From: Spirochaetota bacterium
GTDB lineage: Bacteria > Spirochaetota > UBA4802 > UBA5550
Assembly: GCA_016933025.1 (NCBI GenBank)
Contig: JAFGBT010000043.1
Span: 1 to 64,000 of the forward strand
Direction: 5' to 3'
DNA length: 64,000 bases
Below, one piece after another: positions 9,210 through 18,109 of this stretch. The notes beneath the pieces were generated by a model, which was not told the origin of the DNA, did not search any database, and saw only the letters and a list, made by a program, of their open reading frames with translations. The stretch's first letter is position 1. Every line of letters begins with the position of its first letter. The translations under genes and the position numbers were made by a program.

Positions 9210-10256
9210 TTATGGATAGAATGCGGGGAGATTCAAGCCGGCGGTTTCATCAAATCCGAGCATGATATTCGCAGTCTGTATCGCGTTGCCTGCCTGGCCC
9301 TTCACCAGGTTGTCGATAACCGATATTACGACAAGCCTGCCGGTTCGTTCATCCACAAGCGGCCTGATCACGCAGCGGTTAGAGCCGCGCACATCCGCCG
9401 TGCCGGGAGAGCTCTCGGTTATCAGAACAAACGGTTTGCCACGGTAGTAGTCGCGGTAAATCTTGAGGATGGCCGCCGTATCAAGGCCCTGCCTGATCTC
9501 CATGTAGCTGGTTACAAGGATGCCCCGGTTGAGCGGGAGTACCTGGGGAACGAAGAGTATCTTAAAGCCCGATTTTCCGCCGGTGTTAATTACATTTTCA
9601 ACTTCCACAAGATGCTGGTGCTTCCCTTCACGATAGGTGTTGACATTTTCGTGTCGCTGGGGATAGAGGTTTGCTTCTCCTGAGCTCTTGCCGGCGCCGG
9701 ATACGCCCGATTTTCCGTCGCAGTAGATCGTACCAGACGTCACGATGCCGGATTCCACGGCCGGCAGGAGGCCGAGCTCCATGCAGATGGCAAAGCACCC
9801 GCCATTTCCAACGATGCGCGCCGATCGTATGCTTTCGGCGTATTTTTCAGGGAGGCCGTAAACGGTCCCGGGGAGGAGCTCGGGAGCCAGGTGGGCCGGG
9901 TCCAGCCCTCGGTTTTTTGCATAGACGGCGTAATCCTCTGCGGTACTGAAACGGAAGTCCCCGCTGAAATCGATCACCGGAATCTTGCGTCTGTGGAATT
10001 CATGGATGAGCGTCATTCCGGCGCGGTCGGGCGTCGAAAAAAAAGCGATATCGATGCCGCTGTAGTCAATGTCCTCGGGTGCGCCTACCGTCAGGTCGCA
10101 AAAACCCTGCAGATGCGGGTACACGGCGCTTATCGATTTACCTGCGTCCTTGCGGGCCATCAGCTGCTTGATTGCCATGCGGGGATGGCGCAGGAGAATT
10201 TCAATGAGCCCGAGGCCGCCGAATCCTGTCGCGCCGACAATGATTGCCTGTTTCAT
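9210..10256 (-). CDS. argC: N-acetyl-gamma-glutamyl-phosphate reductase
   Basis: ArgC reduces N-acetylglutamyl phosphate to the semialdehyde with NADPH in arginine synthesis. The protein opens with the nucleotide-binding motif GATGFGGLGL and has the catalytic-Cys region as GNGGCFAIC, where most family members have PGCYPT, and a HQHLVEVE stretch in place of the usual HRHxPE. I chose the ATG at 10256, with GGAG just upstream and 348 residues. An upstream ATG at 10286 has no ribosome-binding site and would add an unusual 10-residue extension. No other arginine gene is adjacent. Confidence 0.88.
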   Translation of the reverse strand: MKQAIIVGATGFGGLGLIEILLRHPRMAIKQLMARKDAGKSISAVYPHLQGFCDLTVGAPEDIDYSGIDIAFFSTPDRAGMTLIHEFHRRKIPVIDFSGDFRFSTAEDYAVYAKNRGLDPAHLAPELLPGTVYGLPEKYAESIRSARIVGNGGCFAICMELGLLPAVESGIVTSGTIYCDGKSGVSGAGKSSGEANLYPQRHENVNTYREGKHQHLVEVENVINTGGKSGFKILFVPQVLPLNRGILVTSYMEIRQGLDTAAILKIYRDYYRGKPFVLITESSPGTADVRGSNRCVIRPLVDERTGRLVVISVIDNLVKGQAGNAIQTANIMLGFDETAGLNLPAFYP

Positions 10257-10409
10257 GGTAAGCTCCGCGTTCTTGTATTGATGCACGGCCGATCGTTAAC
10301 CGGGAAGCGGGTGCCCCGCGCCGGGCTTCGTCCGTATCGATTGAGCATTTCATCCTGCCGCGTAATTTGTAAAGATATTTTCAAAAAAATAGAAGCTGTA
10401 ATCGCGCGG

Positions 10410-10874
10410 TCAGATAAAGAATTTGATCAGCCGCGCTATGAAGTAGGCTCCGGCGAAGAGGAGGAACGGGATAGAGGCGAAAAAAAGGCCGACCTCCGCC
10501 GGGTGCGCGACGGTCGAATGGAGCACCTTTTTGCCGAAAAAGTTATAGTGATAATGCTCGGGCAGCTTGGATCTCTTGTATATTCTGTGAAATATCAAGA
10601 TCTGGAATATAAGCATGGCCGCCATCATGATTCCCGCGAGGATCCAGACCAGTAGCGTGACGTTCATATTGGCAATTTCCGCCGGCCTGAAGATGGCGAT
10701 TAATATACAACCGGCCGCGAGGAAAATATTGACGACTACCGCGTTGATGAACCGCCAGAGGAATTTTTCCTGGTGTCTCTGGATATATTTAATTAAAAAG
10801 AAGATGTGGATGCAGAAACAGATTGCCAGAGTAGATATTAGCGTGATTATAAGCAAAGGGATCTCCGGTATCAA
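10410..10874 (-). CDS. Small four-helix membrane protein of unknown function
   Basis: The 154-residue protein has four predicted membrane segments: about residues 6-28, 42-62, 73-95 and 128-152. A polar stretch with HYHYNFFGKK lies between helices three and four. I do not recognise the family. The only in-frame start is TTG at 10874, because a TGA lies six bases upstream; GAGG sits about 13 bases before it, which is long. It lies alone between argC and the divergent endonuclease Q gene. Confidence 0.6.
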   Translation of the reverse strand: MIPEIPLLIITLISTLAICFCIHIFFLIKYIQRHQEKFLWRFINAVVVNIFLAAGCILIAIFRPAEIANMNVTLLVWILAGIMMAAMLIFQILIFHRIYKRSKLPEHYHYNFFGKKVLHSTVAHPAEVGLFFASIPFLLFAGAYFIARLIKFFI

Positions 10875-11054
10875 TAATCATAATAATACCTCATTCTATC
10901 CTGTATCATACCGGCCGGAGTCTGTCAAGGGTCTTTCCCCGTGACAGACGCGGGGCTAATTTTTACGCGAGTTTTATGGAAATGCGTTTGACAAAGGTTC
11001 TTTTAATGTACAGGTTATAATCCATTTTCACGATGACATGTCCCGGAGGAGTTC

Positions 11055-11423
11055 GTGAAATTTATCGCCGACTTCCATATCCATTCGCATCATTCCGTGG
11101 CGACGAGTGGCAACTTGGTGCCCGAGTACCTTGAGTACTGGGCGCGTCTGAAAGGGATCAATGTTCTGGGCACCGGCGACTGCATCCATCCGGGCTGGCA
11201 GGAAGAGTTGCGGGAAAAGCTCGAGCCCGCGGGCAACGGATTCTACAGGCTTAAAAACAGGTACCGGCTTGAGGAGTCCCGATTACTGTCGGGCGATAAT
11301 GTTCCCCGAGAAGTTTATTTTATACTGACCGGCGCGGTCAGCAACATCTACAAAAATACGATCGCGTCCGTAAGGTGCATAATCTCTGCGTGTTCCCGGA
11401 TTTCAAGGCGGCCGGTGACGTGA
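11055..11423 (+). CDS. Endonuclease Q-UvrD fusion, N-terminal part before frameshift
   Basis: The first about 100 codons encode the start of a PHP-fold nuclease of the endonuclease Q family (TIGR00375). They carry the metal-binding DFHIHSHHS, the conserved GTGDCIHPGW, and the family stretch GAVSNIYK. Reading frame is then lost at an A5 run (11352-11356). One extra A there would read through into the downstream frame as NIYKKYDRVRKVHN, which fits the family. Beyond the A run this frame encodes nonsense and stops at 11423. The start is GTG at 11055 behind GGAGGAG. Either the assembly lacks one base, or the gene is mutated, or slippage on the A run joins the frames. Confidence 0.85.
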   Translation: MKFIADFHIHSHHSVATSGNLVPEYLEYWARLKGINVLGTGDCIHPGWQEELREKLEPAGNGFYRLKNRYRLEESRLLSGDNVPREVYFILTGAVSNIYKNTIASVRCIISACSRISRRPVT

Positions 11424-14263
11424 CGACGAAGCTTGACCGCATGGCGAATATACGCTCTGACGGAAGGCCGATCCTGGGACTCGATTCCAAGATCCTGCTG
11501 GAAATGGTCCTTGACTCTTCGGACCGCTCCTACCTGATACCATGCCATATCTGGACGCCGTGGTTCAGCGTGCTCGGATCAAAGTCTGGTTTTGACAGCA
11601 TTGAAGAATGCTACGACGATCTGTCGCAACATATATTTGCGCTGGAAACCGGCCTGTCGAGCGATCCGCCGATGAACCGAGCCTGCAGTTTTCTCGACCG
11701 GTTTACCCTGGTCTCCAATTCCGATGCACATTCGCCCGAGAAGCTCGGCCGCGAGGCGAATCTGTTCGACGCCGAGCTTTCCTATGACGCTGTGCACATT
11801 GCCCTGAAAGGCGGCGGAGGGTTTCTCGGTACGATTGAATTTTTTCCCCAGGAAGGAAAATACCACTATGACGGGCACAGAAAGTGCGGAATCAAGTGGG
11901 ATCCCCTCGAGACGCTTCGCCACAGGGGGATATGCCCCAAGTGCGGGAAGCCGGTGACCAGGGGAGTTATGTACCGGGTTGCCGAGCTGGCCGACCGGGA
12001 AAGGGCGGGCGAGAGCGAGGGAGCCGTATTCCATTCGATAACACAGCTCGTTGACCTCCTGGCAGAACTTCTCGAACAGAAGAGCGCCAAATCGGTAAAG
12101 GTTTCGAAAGAATATCACCGCCTCTTGGCCGGAATCGGTTCGGAGTTCTACATCCTGCTGGAGGCGCCCTTCGACGAGATACAGGCGACCGGCGGCGAGT
12201 TCCTCGCCGAGGGCATTCGCCGCCTAAGGAGCTGCGATGTCGTCATTGAAGAGGGATACGACGGCGAATTTGGCAGGATCAAGGTATTCAGGCCCGGTGA
12301 GACCAGGTCGTTCGCAGGGAGCAGCCTCTTCGGAACCGGCGAACCGCCCGAGCGGTCGTGCGGAGCGAAATCATCGATACATTTCGATGTTGCAGAGTTC
12401 AGGAAGTTGCTCGGTGAGACGGCGCCCCCTGCCGGCGCGCCGCTGCTGGTCTCTGGTCTGCCCGAGGGCCGGGCGGACAGGCTTCCCGCGGCTATCGGTC
12501 TGACAGTGGAGCAGCGCTCTGCCGTTGAGCACGGGGAGGGCCCCTGCATGGTGATAGCCGGTCCGGGAACCGGTAAAACGGGAATTCTCACCAGGAGGAT
12601 CTCCCACCTTGTCAAGGATGAGCACGTGCCGCCGTCTTCAATATGCGCCGTGACATTCTCGAACCGGGCGGCCGAAGAGATGAGGGGCAGGATCCAGCGC
12701 CTGATTCAGCCCAGGGACCTGACGATAGAGACCTTTCACGCCTTCGGGCTGGGGATACTAAGGGAACATTGCGGGGAATTCGGACGGTCGCCTGATTTCA
12801 TCATAGCGGACGATGAAGACATACGGGAGATCGTGTCGGGATTCGTCAGATCGGAGAGCGAGGTCAGGAAGGCGGTCCGGGAAATCCAGGCCGTGAAACT
12901 GGGATCGAGGACGGCAGACGGGATACTGGATCTATTTAACGGTTACAATGAGCTTCTCCTGAAGGGGAATTTCGTCGATCTCGACGATCTGCTCTATCTG
13001 CCGCTCCTTCTGTTCAGGATAAGGCCGGATGTTATCGAATCATACCGCAGGCGGTACCGCTGGATACTGGTCGACGAGTTCCAGGACATCAATGCCGTGC
13101 AATACGATTTCCTGAAAGAGCTCGCCGGCGGAGGATCGCCGAATCTCTTTATCATAGGCGATCCGGACCAGGCGATTTACGGATTCAGAGGTTCCGATGT
13201 CAGGTTAATCAGGCGCATAGTCGAGGATTATCCCGGGACACGGACGATCCGGCTTGACAGGAGCTTCCGCTGCCCTGACCCGGTCCTGCGCGCCGCGGCC
13301 CAGATACTCGGGAGGGAGGGATCGATTGCGGGTCGCGAGAGCGACGTTAAGGTGCGAATCCATGAAGTTGAAACAGACCGGAGCGAGGCGGACTGGATTG
13401 CCAGAACCATCGAGAAGAAGATGGGCGGTGTGAGGAGCTTTTCCATGGACAGCGGCATCAGCGATGGCGATGCAGCGGAAGAGGGCGCCGGTTTTGCTGA
13501 TTTTGCGGTGCTCTGTCGAACGGCATTCCTGTTCGAGGCGATCCAGGAGGCCTTCCGCAATCACGGAATACCGTATCAGGTGGCAGGGAGCGATGCGTTC
13601 CTCCGTAATGAGCCGTACCGTTCCGTGGTGCGATCGCTGAGAAAAATCGACTCGGGCGCGGCGGCGGAAGGCGTTTCGGAGGGGATCGCCGGCGACATAC
13701 GGGGTATGATGAACAAGGGTGACAGCGTGGCTGACATCATCAAGTTCCTCATGGTGATCCAGGAGTCGCCGGAGGACGCCATCCGCAGAATTACCGCGTT
13801 CGCCGAGCGGTTCGGCAGCGGGTACCCTAAATTTTTCCGCGCCTGTGCGCTCCGGCAGGGCGCCGACGACAGGGACGACCGGGCGGAGGCCGTCTCCCTG
13901 ATGACGATTCACGCAGCCAAGGGGCTTGAATTCAACACCGTCTTCATTCCCGCGTGTGAAAAGGGGATAATGCCATTCGAACTTTTTGGGAAAAAGGGGG
14001 ATGATGAAATGGCCGAGGAGGAGAGGTTGTTTTATGTCGGCGTCACCAGAACGATTCAGAACCTATACCTGAGCTGGTCGAAAAAGAGGGTGGTCAGGGG
14101 CAGGGTGTTGAAACAGGAGAGAAGCCCGCTCCTTGACCGTCTCGAGGAATCGTTGATAAGGAAAGGGAAGCGGGAGCAGGCGGGGAGAAAGAGGACAGGC
14201 GACCTCCAACTCGATTTATTCGGATACCAGGACCTTGGCGGGCAAAAGCGTGAAAAAACATAA
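11375..14263 (+). CDS. Endonuclease Q-UvrD fusion, main part after frameshift
   Basis: Continuing the protein begun at 11055, this frame carries the rest of the endonuclease Q module: the conserved HIWTPWFSVLGSKSG, SNSDAH with PHP metal ligands, GTIEFFPEE-type and HYDGHRKCG motifs, and a CPKCGKP zinc-binding site. A superfamily 1 helicase follows with Q motif, Walker A GPGTGKT (about 12566), Walker B LVDEFQD, GDPDQAIYGFRG, and motif VI FYVGVTRT. Corrected for the frameshift the protein would be about 1,069 residues. Endonuclease Q nicks DNA 5' of deaminated or abasic bases; a 3'-5' helicase could open the nicked strand. The GTG at 11375 is internal to the domain and is unlikely to be a native start. 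Confidence 0.9.
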   Translation: MHNLCVFPDFKAAGDVTTKLDRMANIRSDGRPILGLDSKILLEMVLDSSDRSYLIPCHIWTPWFSVLGSKSGFDSIEECYDDLSQHIFALETGLSSDPPMNRACSFLDRFTLVSNSDAHSPEKLGREANLFDAELSYDAVHIALKGGGGFLGTIEFFPQEGKYHYDGHRKCGIKWDPLETLRHRGICPKCGKPVTRGVMYRVAELADRERAGESEGAVFHSITQLVDLLAELLEQKSAKSVKVSKEYHRLLAGIGSEFYILLEAPFDEIQATGGEFLAEGIRRLRSCDVVIEEGYDGEFGRIKVFRPGETRSFAGSSLFGTGEPPERSCGAKSSIHFDVAEFRKLLGETAPPAGAPLLVSGLPEGRADRLPAAIGLTVEQRSAVEHGEGPCMVIAGPGTGKTGILTRRISHLVKDEHVPPSSICAVTFSNRAAEEMRGRIQRLIQPRDLTIETFHAFGLGILREHCGEFGRSPDFIIADDEDIREIVSGFVRSESEVRKAVREIQAVKLGSRTADGILDLFNGYNELLLKGNFVDLDDLLYLPLLLFRIRPDVIESYRRRYRWILVDEFQDINAVQYDFLKELAGGGSPNLFIIGDPDQAIYGFRGSDVRLIRRIVEDYPGTRTIRLDRSFRCPDPVLRAAAQILGREGSIAGRESDVKVRIHEVETDRSEADWIARTIEKKMGGVRSFSMDSGISDGDAAEEGAGFADFAVLCRTAFLFEAIQEAFRNHGIPYQVAGSDAFLRNEPYRSVVRSLRKIDSGAAAEGVSEGIAGDIRGMMNKGDSVADIIKFLMVIQESPEDAIRRITAFAERFGSGYPKFFRACALRQGADDRDDRAEAVSLMTIHAAKGLEFNTVFIPACEKGIMPFELFGKKGDDEMAEEERLFYVGVTRTIQNLYLSWSKKRVVRGRVLKQERSPLLDRLEESLIRKGKREQAGRKRTGDLQLDLFGYQDLGGQKREKT

Positions 14264-14369
14264 TCGCAGTTTTAAAGAAAGAAACATCGTGCAATTTGTT
14301 TATTTTCTGGAGCATTATGTGCGTTTAACATAAAACTTGATATTCCATGATAATAATAACAATAAATTC

Positions 14370-14399
14370 TTGACCTTTCAGTCATTTTATGTATATAAT
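14370..14399 (+). promoter_or_regulatory. Sigma-70-type promoter for the hybrid kinase
   Basis: TTGACC (14370-14375) and a perfect TATAAT (14394-14399) are 18 bp apart. Transcription would start near 14406 and leave a leader of about 145 bases. The rest of the A/T-rich gap 14264-14551 shows nothing else that I can support. Confidence 0.65.
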
Positions 14400-14551
14400 T
14401 AATCCATATATACAGAAAAATTCTTTAGATTCATCCAGATTTTACCAGTTTGTATCATTCAGGAATTCTGTCTGATTCAAAAAAATTGCCAGGGTAATTG
14501 ATTAGCGATTGTATCAATAGAACCCAATATTAAACTATATGGTCGCATAGT

Positions 14552-17062
14552 ATGGGGGATGAAACAGTGAACAGGCCCTACGAATCTATTGTACACATGA
14601 TTCCTGATATCATTTACAAGCTGGATGCGGAAGGTAATATCGTCTATATTAATAATTCGATACGCAACCTCGGGTACGAACCCGCAGAATTGATATGCAA
14701 GCATTTCAGCGTTCTGATTCACCCCGAAGACCTGGGGCACGTTCAGCGTGAAACCATTGTGGACAACATCGTGCTGGAATCAGCGGATGGTTCCGTCCCG
14801 CCCAAGCTTTTTGACGAGCGGAGAACGGGGAAGAGAATCACGAAAGACCTGCTGGTGCGCCTTGTGCCGAAGAACTATGATATTGTAAAGAACAAGGGAT
14901 TGGCCATTGTCGCGCAATGCAGGGTCATCGCGGTCGGGTCGTATTACAGCGAGGTTGAAGGCGAGGGGCGGGAGTTCACCGGCACGCTCGGGATAATCAA
15001 GGACATCATGAATGTCAAAAAATCGGAGGATACCCTTCTTCGGTGCATCGATTATTACCAATCGCTTGTTGAAATATCGAACGATATATTCTATGTTCTT
15101 GCCACGGACGGCACCATTCTTTACACCAGCCAGTCGATGAGTCGCATTCTCGGATACGAAAGTGATGAAATCGCGGGCGAGAATATCATCGACTACGTGC
15201 AACCCGATGACTTGAAGAGCGTGGTCAGGTCCTATACCGCAACCAGGCAGGGCACGCCAATATTCAGCATTCAGTGCCGCCTGCTTGGCAAAAACGGCGA
15301 GTGGTTCACTTTCGAAGTAATCGGCAAGATGATTTATGATGAATACGGCAGGCCGATGTACATAACCGTGATCACGCATGACGTCTCGCAGAGGGTTGCT
15401 GTAGAGGAGAGCCTGAAGAAGGCTCATTCCGAGCTGGGCAAGCGGGTAGCCGAGCGGACGGCCGATCTCGCGCGCGCCAATGAGAAGCTCAGGATAGAAA
15501 TTGAGTTCCGTAAAAAGCAGGAAACAAACCTGATGGATTCCGAGCGGAAATACCGGGGCCTGGTCAACAGCATTGACGTCATTGTTCTCAACCTCGACCC
15601 TGAGGGTATCATACTTTTTATCAACCCGGCTATAGAAAAGATTACGGGATACCACCAGGAGGAGGTTATCGGGAGGAACCTCCTGGAATTCGTCCACCAG
15701 GAAGACATCGACCGCTTTCTCTATTCCATGAAGCTCGCCCCCGAGGACGGTACGGCATCCGATAACCGATTGCGGCTCATCGAAAAAATATCAATGAACA
15801 ACGAAATGCGGATGGTCCGGAAAGACGGCACGGATGTCTGGATAGAAATGCAGTGCCGTCCGGTCCGGGGTCCCGGCGGCGCCATCATGGGATTCAGAGG
15901 AATTGCGCAAGATATCACCAGGCGAAAGCAATCCGAGGAGGAGCTCCGGCGGGCCAGTAAAATCGATTCACTCGGGATTCTCGCGGGCGGCATAGCCCAT
16001 GATTTTAATAATATCCTGACGGCAATTGTAGGGAACATTTCGCTGGCCAGGACGAATATCCGTAACGACAAAGAGAGCTACAATATCCTCGGAGAGGCTG
16101 AAAAGGCGGCCTTCATGGCAAAGAACCTGACGCAGCAGCTCCTGAGTTTTTCGAAAAACGGATCGCCGGTCAAAACAACCAGCTCCATCCAGGCTCTCCT
16201 GGTGGACACGGCTGATTTTGTACTGCGCGGATCAAACATTAAATGCGAATTCCGCATACCTCTGACTCTCTGGGATGCCGATATCGACAGGGGCCAGATC
16301 AGCCAGGTCATACACAATATCATCCTGAACGCGCGGCAGGTGATGGCCTCCGGAGGGATGATATCCGTCGAGGCCGAAAACAGGACTGTTGGCAGCGGCG
16401 ATGAACTGCCGCTGAAAGAGGGCAACTATGTGGCCATAGGCCTAACTGACCAGGGGCCCGGCATACCCGACGATATTCTCAAGAGGATTTTCGACCCTTA
16501 TTTTTCCACCAAGGAGTCGGGCACCGGTCTCGGGCTGACCATCTCGTACTCGATAATAAAGAAACATGACGGACATATAACAGTGAATTCTAAAATTGGG
16601 AGGGGGACTTCCTTTACCATATATCTGCCGGCCTCACGGAAAAAAGCCGCCATGCGTCTGACACGGGCCCTGAAAAACAATAATCGCGGTGGGCGGGTGC
16701 TCATTATGGATGACGAGGAAATCATTCGCGATCTGGGCGGGAAAATGCTGGCCCACCTCGGGTACGATGTCGTACTGGCGGCCAACGGGCCGGAGGCTGC
16801 TCGGTGCTTCAGCGAAGCAAAGAATTCAGGCAGGCCGTTTGACCTGGTCATTCTGGACCTTGTCATACCCGGGGGGCATGGAGGAGAAAAGGCGCTGGTA
16901 GCCATCCGGGAAGTTGATCCCGCAATACGGGCCATTGTAACCAGCGGCTACGCTGACGACCCGGTCATGCTTGAATACAAAAAATACGGGTTTTCAGGAT
17001 CCCTTGCCAAGCCATTCAATCTCGAGGAGCTTGATGCCGAGCTCTCAAGGGTGCTGAACTGA
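14552..17062 (+). CDS. Hybrid histidine kinase with three PAS domains and a receiver
   Basis: The 836-residue protein has no membrane segment. Two PAS domains (about 10-160 and 165-285) lead to a coiled coil, a third PAS (about 335-465), a dimerisation/phosphoacceptor domain with His483 in GIAHDFNN, an HATPase_c domain (GPGIPDDI, GTGLGL), and a C-terminal receiver with phosphoacceptor Asp769 in VILDLVIPGG. It is probably a cytoplasmic sensor of redox, ligand or metabolic state; the signal is unknown. Its kinase-receiver half closely resembles the minus-strand kinase at 48244-50742. The ATG at 14552 lacks a clear ribosome site; GTG at 14567 has GGGGGAT in front and may be the true start. tetR follows 151 bases later. 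Confidence 0.93.
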   Translation: MGDETVNRPYESIVHMIPDIIYKLDAEGNIVYINNSIRNLGYEPAELICKHFSVLIHPEDLGHVQRETIVDNIVLESADGSVPPKLFDERRTGKRITKDLLVRLVPKNYDIVKNKGLAIVAQCRVIAVGSYYSEVEGEGREFTGTLGIIKDIMNVKKSEDTLLRCIDYYQSLVEISNDIFYVLATDGTILYTSQSMSRILGYESDEIAGENIIDYVQPDDLKSVVRSYTATRQGTPIFSIQCRLLGKNGEWFTFEVIGKMIYDEYGRPMYITVITHDVSQRVAVEESLKKAHSELGKRVAERTADLARANEKLRIEIEFRKKQETNLMDSERKYRGLVNSIDVIVLNLDPEGIILFINPAIEKITGYHQEEVIGRNLLEFVHQEDIDRFLYSMKLAPEDGTASDNRLRLIEKISMNNEMRMVRKDGTDVWIEMQCRPVRGPGGAIMGFRGIAQDITRRKQSEEELRRASKIDSLGILAGGIAHDFNNILTAIVGNISLARTNIRNDKESYNILGEAEKAAFMAKNLTQQLLSFSKNGSPVKTTSSIQALLVDTADFVLRGSNIKCEFRIPLTLWDADIDRGQISQVIHNIILNARQVMASGGMISVEAENRTVGSGDELPLKEGNYVAIGLTDQGPGIPDDILKRIFDPYFSTKESGTGLGLTISYSIIKKHDGHITVNSKIGRGTSFTIYLPASRKKAAMRLTRALKNNNRGGRVLIMDDEEIIRDLGGKMLAHLGYDVVLAANGPEAARCFSEAKNSGRPFDLVILDLVIPGGHGGEKALVAIREVDPAIRAIVTSGYADDPVMLEYKKYGFSGSLAKPFNLEELDAELSRVLN

Positions 17063-17213
17063 TCCGGCAGGAGCGGCCATAGCAATCATCACGGGGCTGC
17101 CGGCAGTTATGCGGACTAACAGCCTGCCAGCCACAAGTATATTGGCTCCCGATAATTATTGACATTTTATAATAGCTGTTGCGTTTCATTATCGTTCATC
17201 GGAAGGCGGCGAC

Positions 17214-17825
17214 ATGCGGATGAATACCCTGTCAAAATTGAAAGAGAAAGAGAAGGATGCCCGCAGGAAGATAATCGTTGATGCGGCTGAAAAGGAATTT
17301 GCGACCAAGCCGTTCAATCGGGTTACCATGAGGGATATCGCCAAGCGGGCAGGGATTTCTCCCGCCCTTATCTACCGTCACTTTCCTGATCAGCAGTCCC
17401 TTTTTGTTGAGGCTTTTTGCCGGGGCGTGAACGAGATGTTCGAGGAGATCTACAGGAAAATCGATACGTCCTCAGACGGGGCAATCCGGCAAGTGGTTGG
17501 CGATTTCATAGAATTTTTCACTCGCAACGACCAGTATTTCAGGATGATGATGAATTTTTTCCTCTCGGGTTCCGTGGACGAAGACCTGTTCGCCAAGCTG
17601 AACATTCTTGAGAGACGGATGCTGGATAACTTTGACGCCATGTTCACCAAGATGAGGATTGCCAGCAACATTCGTCATCATTCGCACACGCTTTTTGCCT
17701 CGCTTATCGGCATCGTGGCCACGTTCAGGAACCATCCTCACAAGAATGATACGGAAGTGCTTCAGCACCGAGAGCGGATCGCGGAAAACCTCGCGCGGCT
17801 CTTCATGTCATTTGCCGGGGAATGA
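17214..17825 (+). CDS. TetR/AcrR-family transcriptional regulator
   Basis: This 203-residue repressor-type protein has the TetR N-terminal helix-turn-helix (about residues 38-64, with RDIAKRAGISPALIYRHF) and a variable helical ligand-binding domain. GGAAGG precedes the ATG. The next gene on the same strand is the split ADP-forming acyl-CoA synthetase, whose promoter contains a perfect 25-bp palindrome (18073-18097) of the kind TetR dimers bind. A related palindrome overlaps the promoter of the fused synthetase at 60046. I infer that this protein represses both and is released by an acyl-CoA or organic acid; the ligand is a guess. Confidence 0.9.
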   Translation: MRMNTLSKLKEKEKDARRKIIVDAAEKEFATKPFNRVTMRDIAKRAGISPALIYRHFPDQQSLFVEAFCRGVNEMFEEIYRKIDTSSDGAIRQVVGDFIEFFTRNDQYFRMMMNFFLSGSVDEDLFAKLNILERRMLDNFDAMFTKMRIASNIRHHSHTLFASLIGIVATFRNHPHKNDTEVLQHRERIAENLARLFMSFAGE

Positions 17826-17843
17826 AGCATTTTTCCTACACAG

Positions 17844-17964
17844 GTCATCGCGAGCAGAGCGAAGCGATCCGGTATTTTCTACCAGATGGTGTCATGAAAA
17901 TATAGATATTTTAAAATATAATATGTAATCAATTATCAGATCACTTCGCTACGCTAGTGATGAC
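17844..17964. repeat. MITE-like element with 26-bp imperfect inverted ends
   Basis: The left end (17844-17869, GTCATCGCGAGC...) and the right end (17939-17964) match as reverse complements at 21 of 26 positions. They enclose about 69 A/T-rich bases with no coding capacity. The ends resemble the short GTCAT(T/C)GCGAGC... dispersed repeats common between genes in some bacterial genomes. It sits between tetR and the acyl-CoA synthetase promoter. Confidence 0.7.
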
Positions 17965-18051
17965 TCAGGCATAATATAGTTTTTCCGTAAAAATTCCATA
18001 TTGCCTCACCAATGAATTTTATATACATCGCAACTTTTTTTGTAAAATTTC

Positions 18052-18079
18052 TTGACAGATAAACCACGTTTTTTACAGT
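18052..18079 (+). promoter_or_regulatory. Promoter of the split acyl-CoA synthetase operon
   Basis: TTGACA (18052-18057) is followed after 16 bp by TACAGT (18074-18079), a 4-of-6 match to the -10 consensus. The -10 lies inside the palindrome 18073-18097, so a bound repressor would block RNA polymerase. Confidence 0.55.
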
Positions 18080-18097
18080 AAACATTGTTTACTGTAA
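18073..18097. promoter_or_regulatory. Perfect 25-bp palindromic operator
   Basis: TTACAGTAAACA (18073-18084), a central T, and TGTTTACTGTAA (18086-18097) form a perfect inverted repeat. It covers the -10 element and ends two bases before the Shine-Dalgarno site (GAGGTGGG from 18100). The adjacent TetR gene is the obvious candidate binder. The core TAAACA-N-TGTTTA recurs at 59993-60005 ahead of the second synthetase gene. Confidence 0.7.
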
Positions 18098-18109
18098 GTG
18101 AGGTGGGCT

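Noticed and set aside
10988..11021. TTGACA and TATAAT upstream of the endonuclease Q gene
   Set aside because: The spacer is 22 bp, too long for a normal sigma-70 promoter.
11340..11370. Programmed -1 ribosomal frameshift in endonuclease Q
   Set aside because: The heptamer CAAAAAT is not a canonical slippery site and no stimulatory structure was recognised; kept only as a weak alternative.
13205..13912. Long minus-strand open frame of 235 codons inside the helicase
   Set aside because: G/C-rich coding on the other strand explains it; no start site or recognisable protein.
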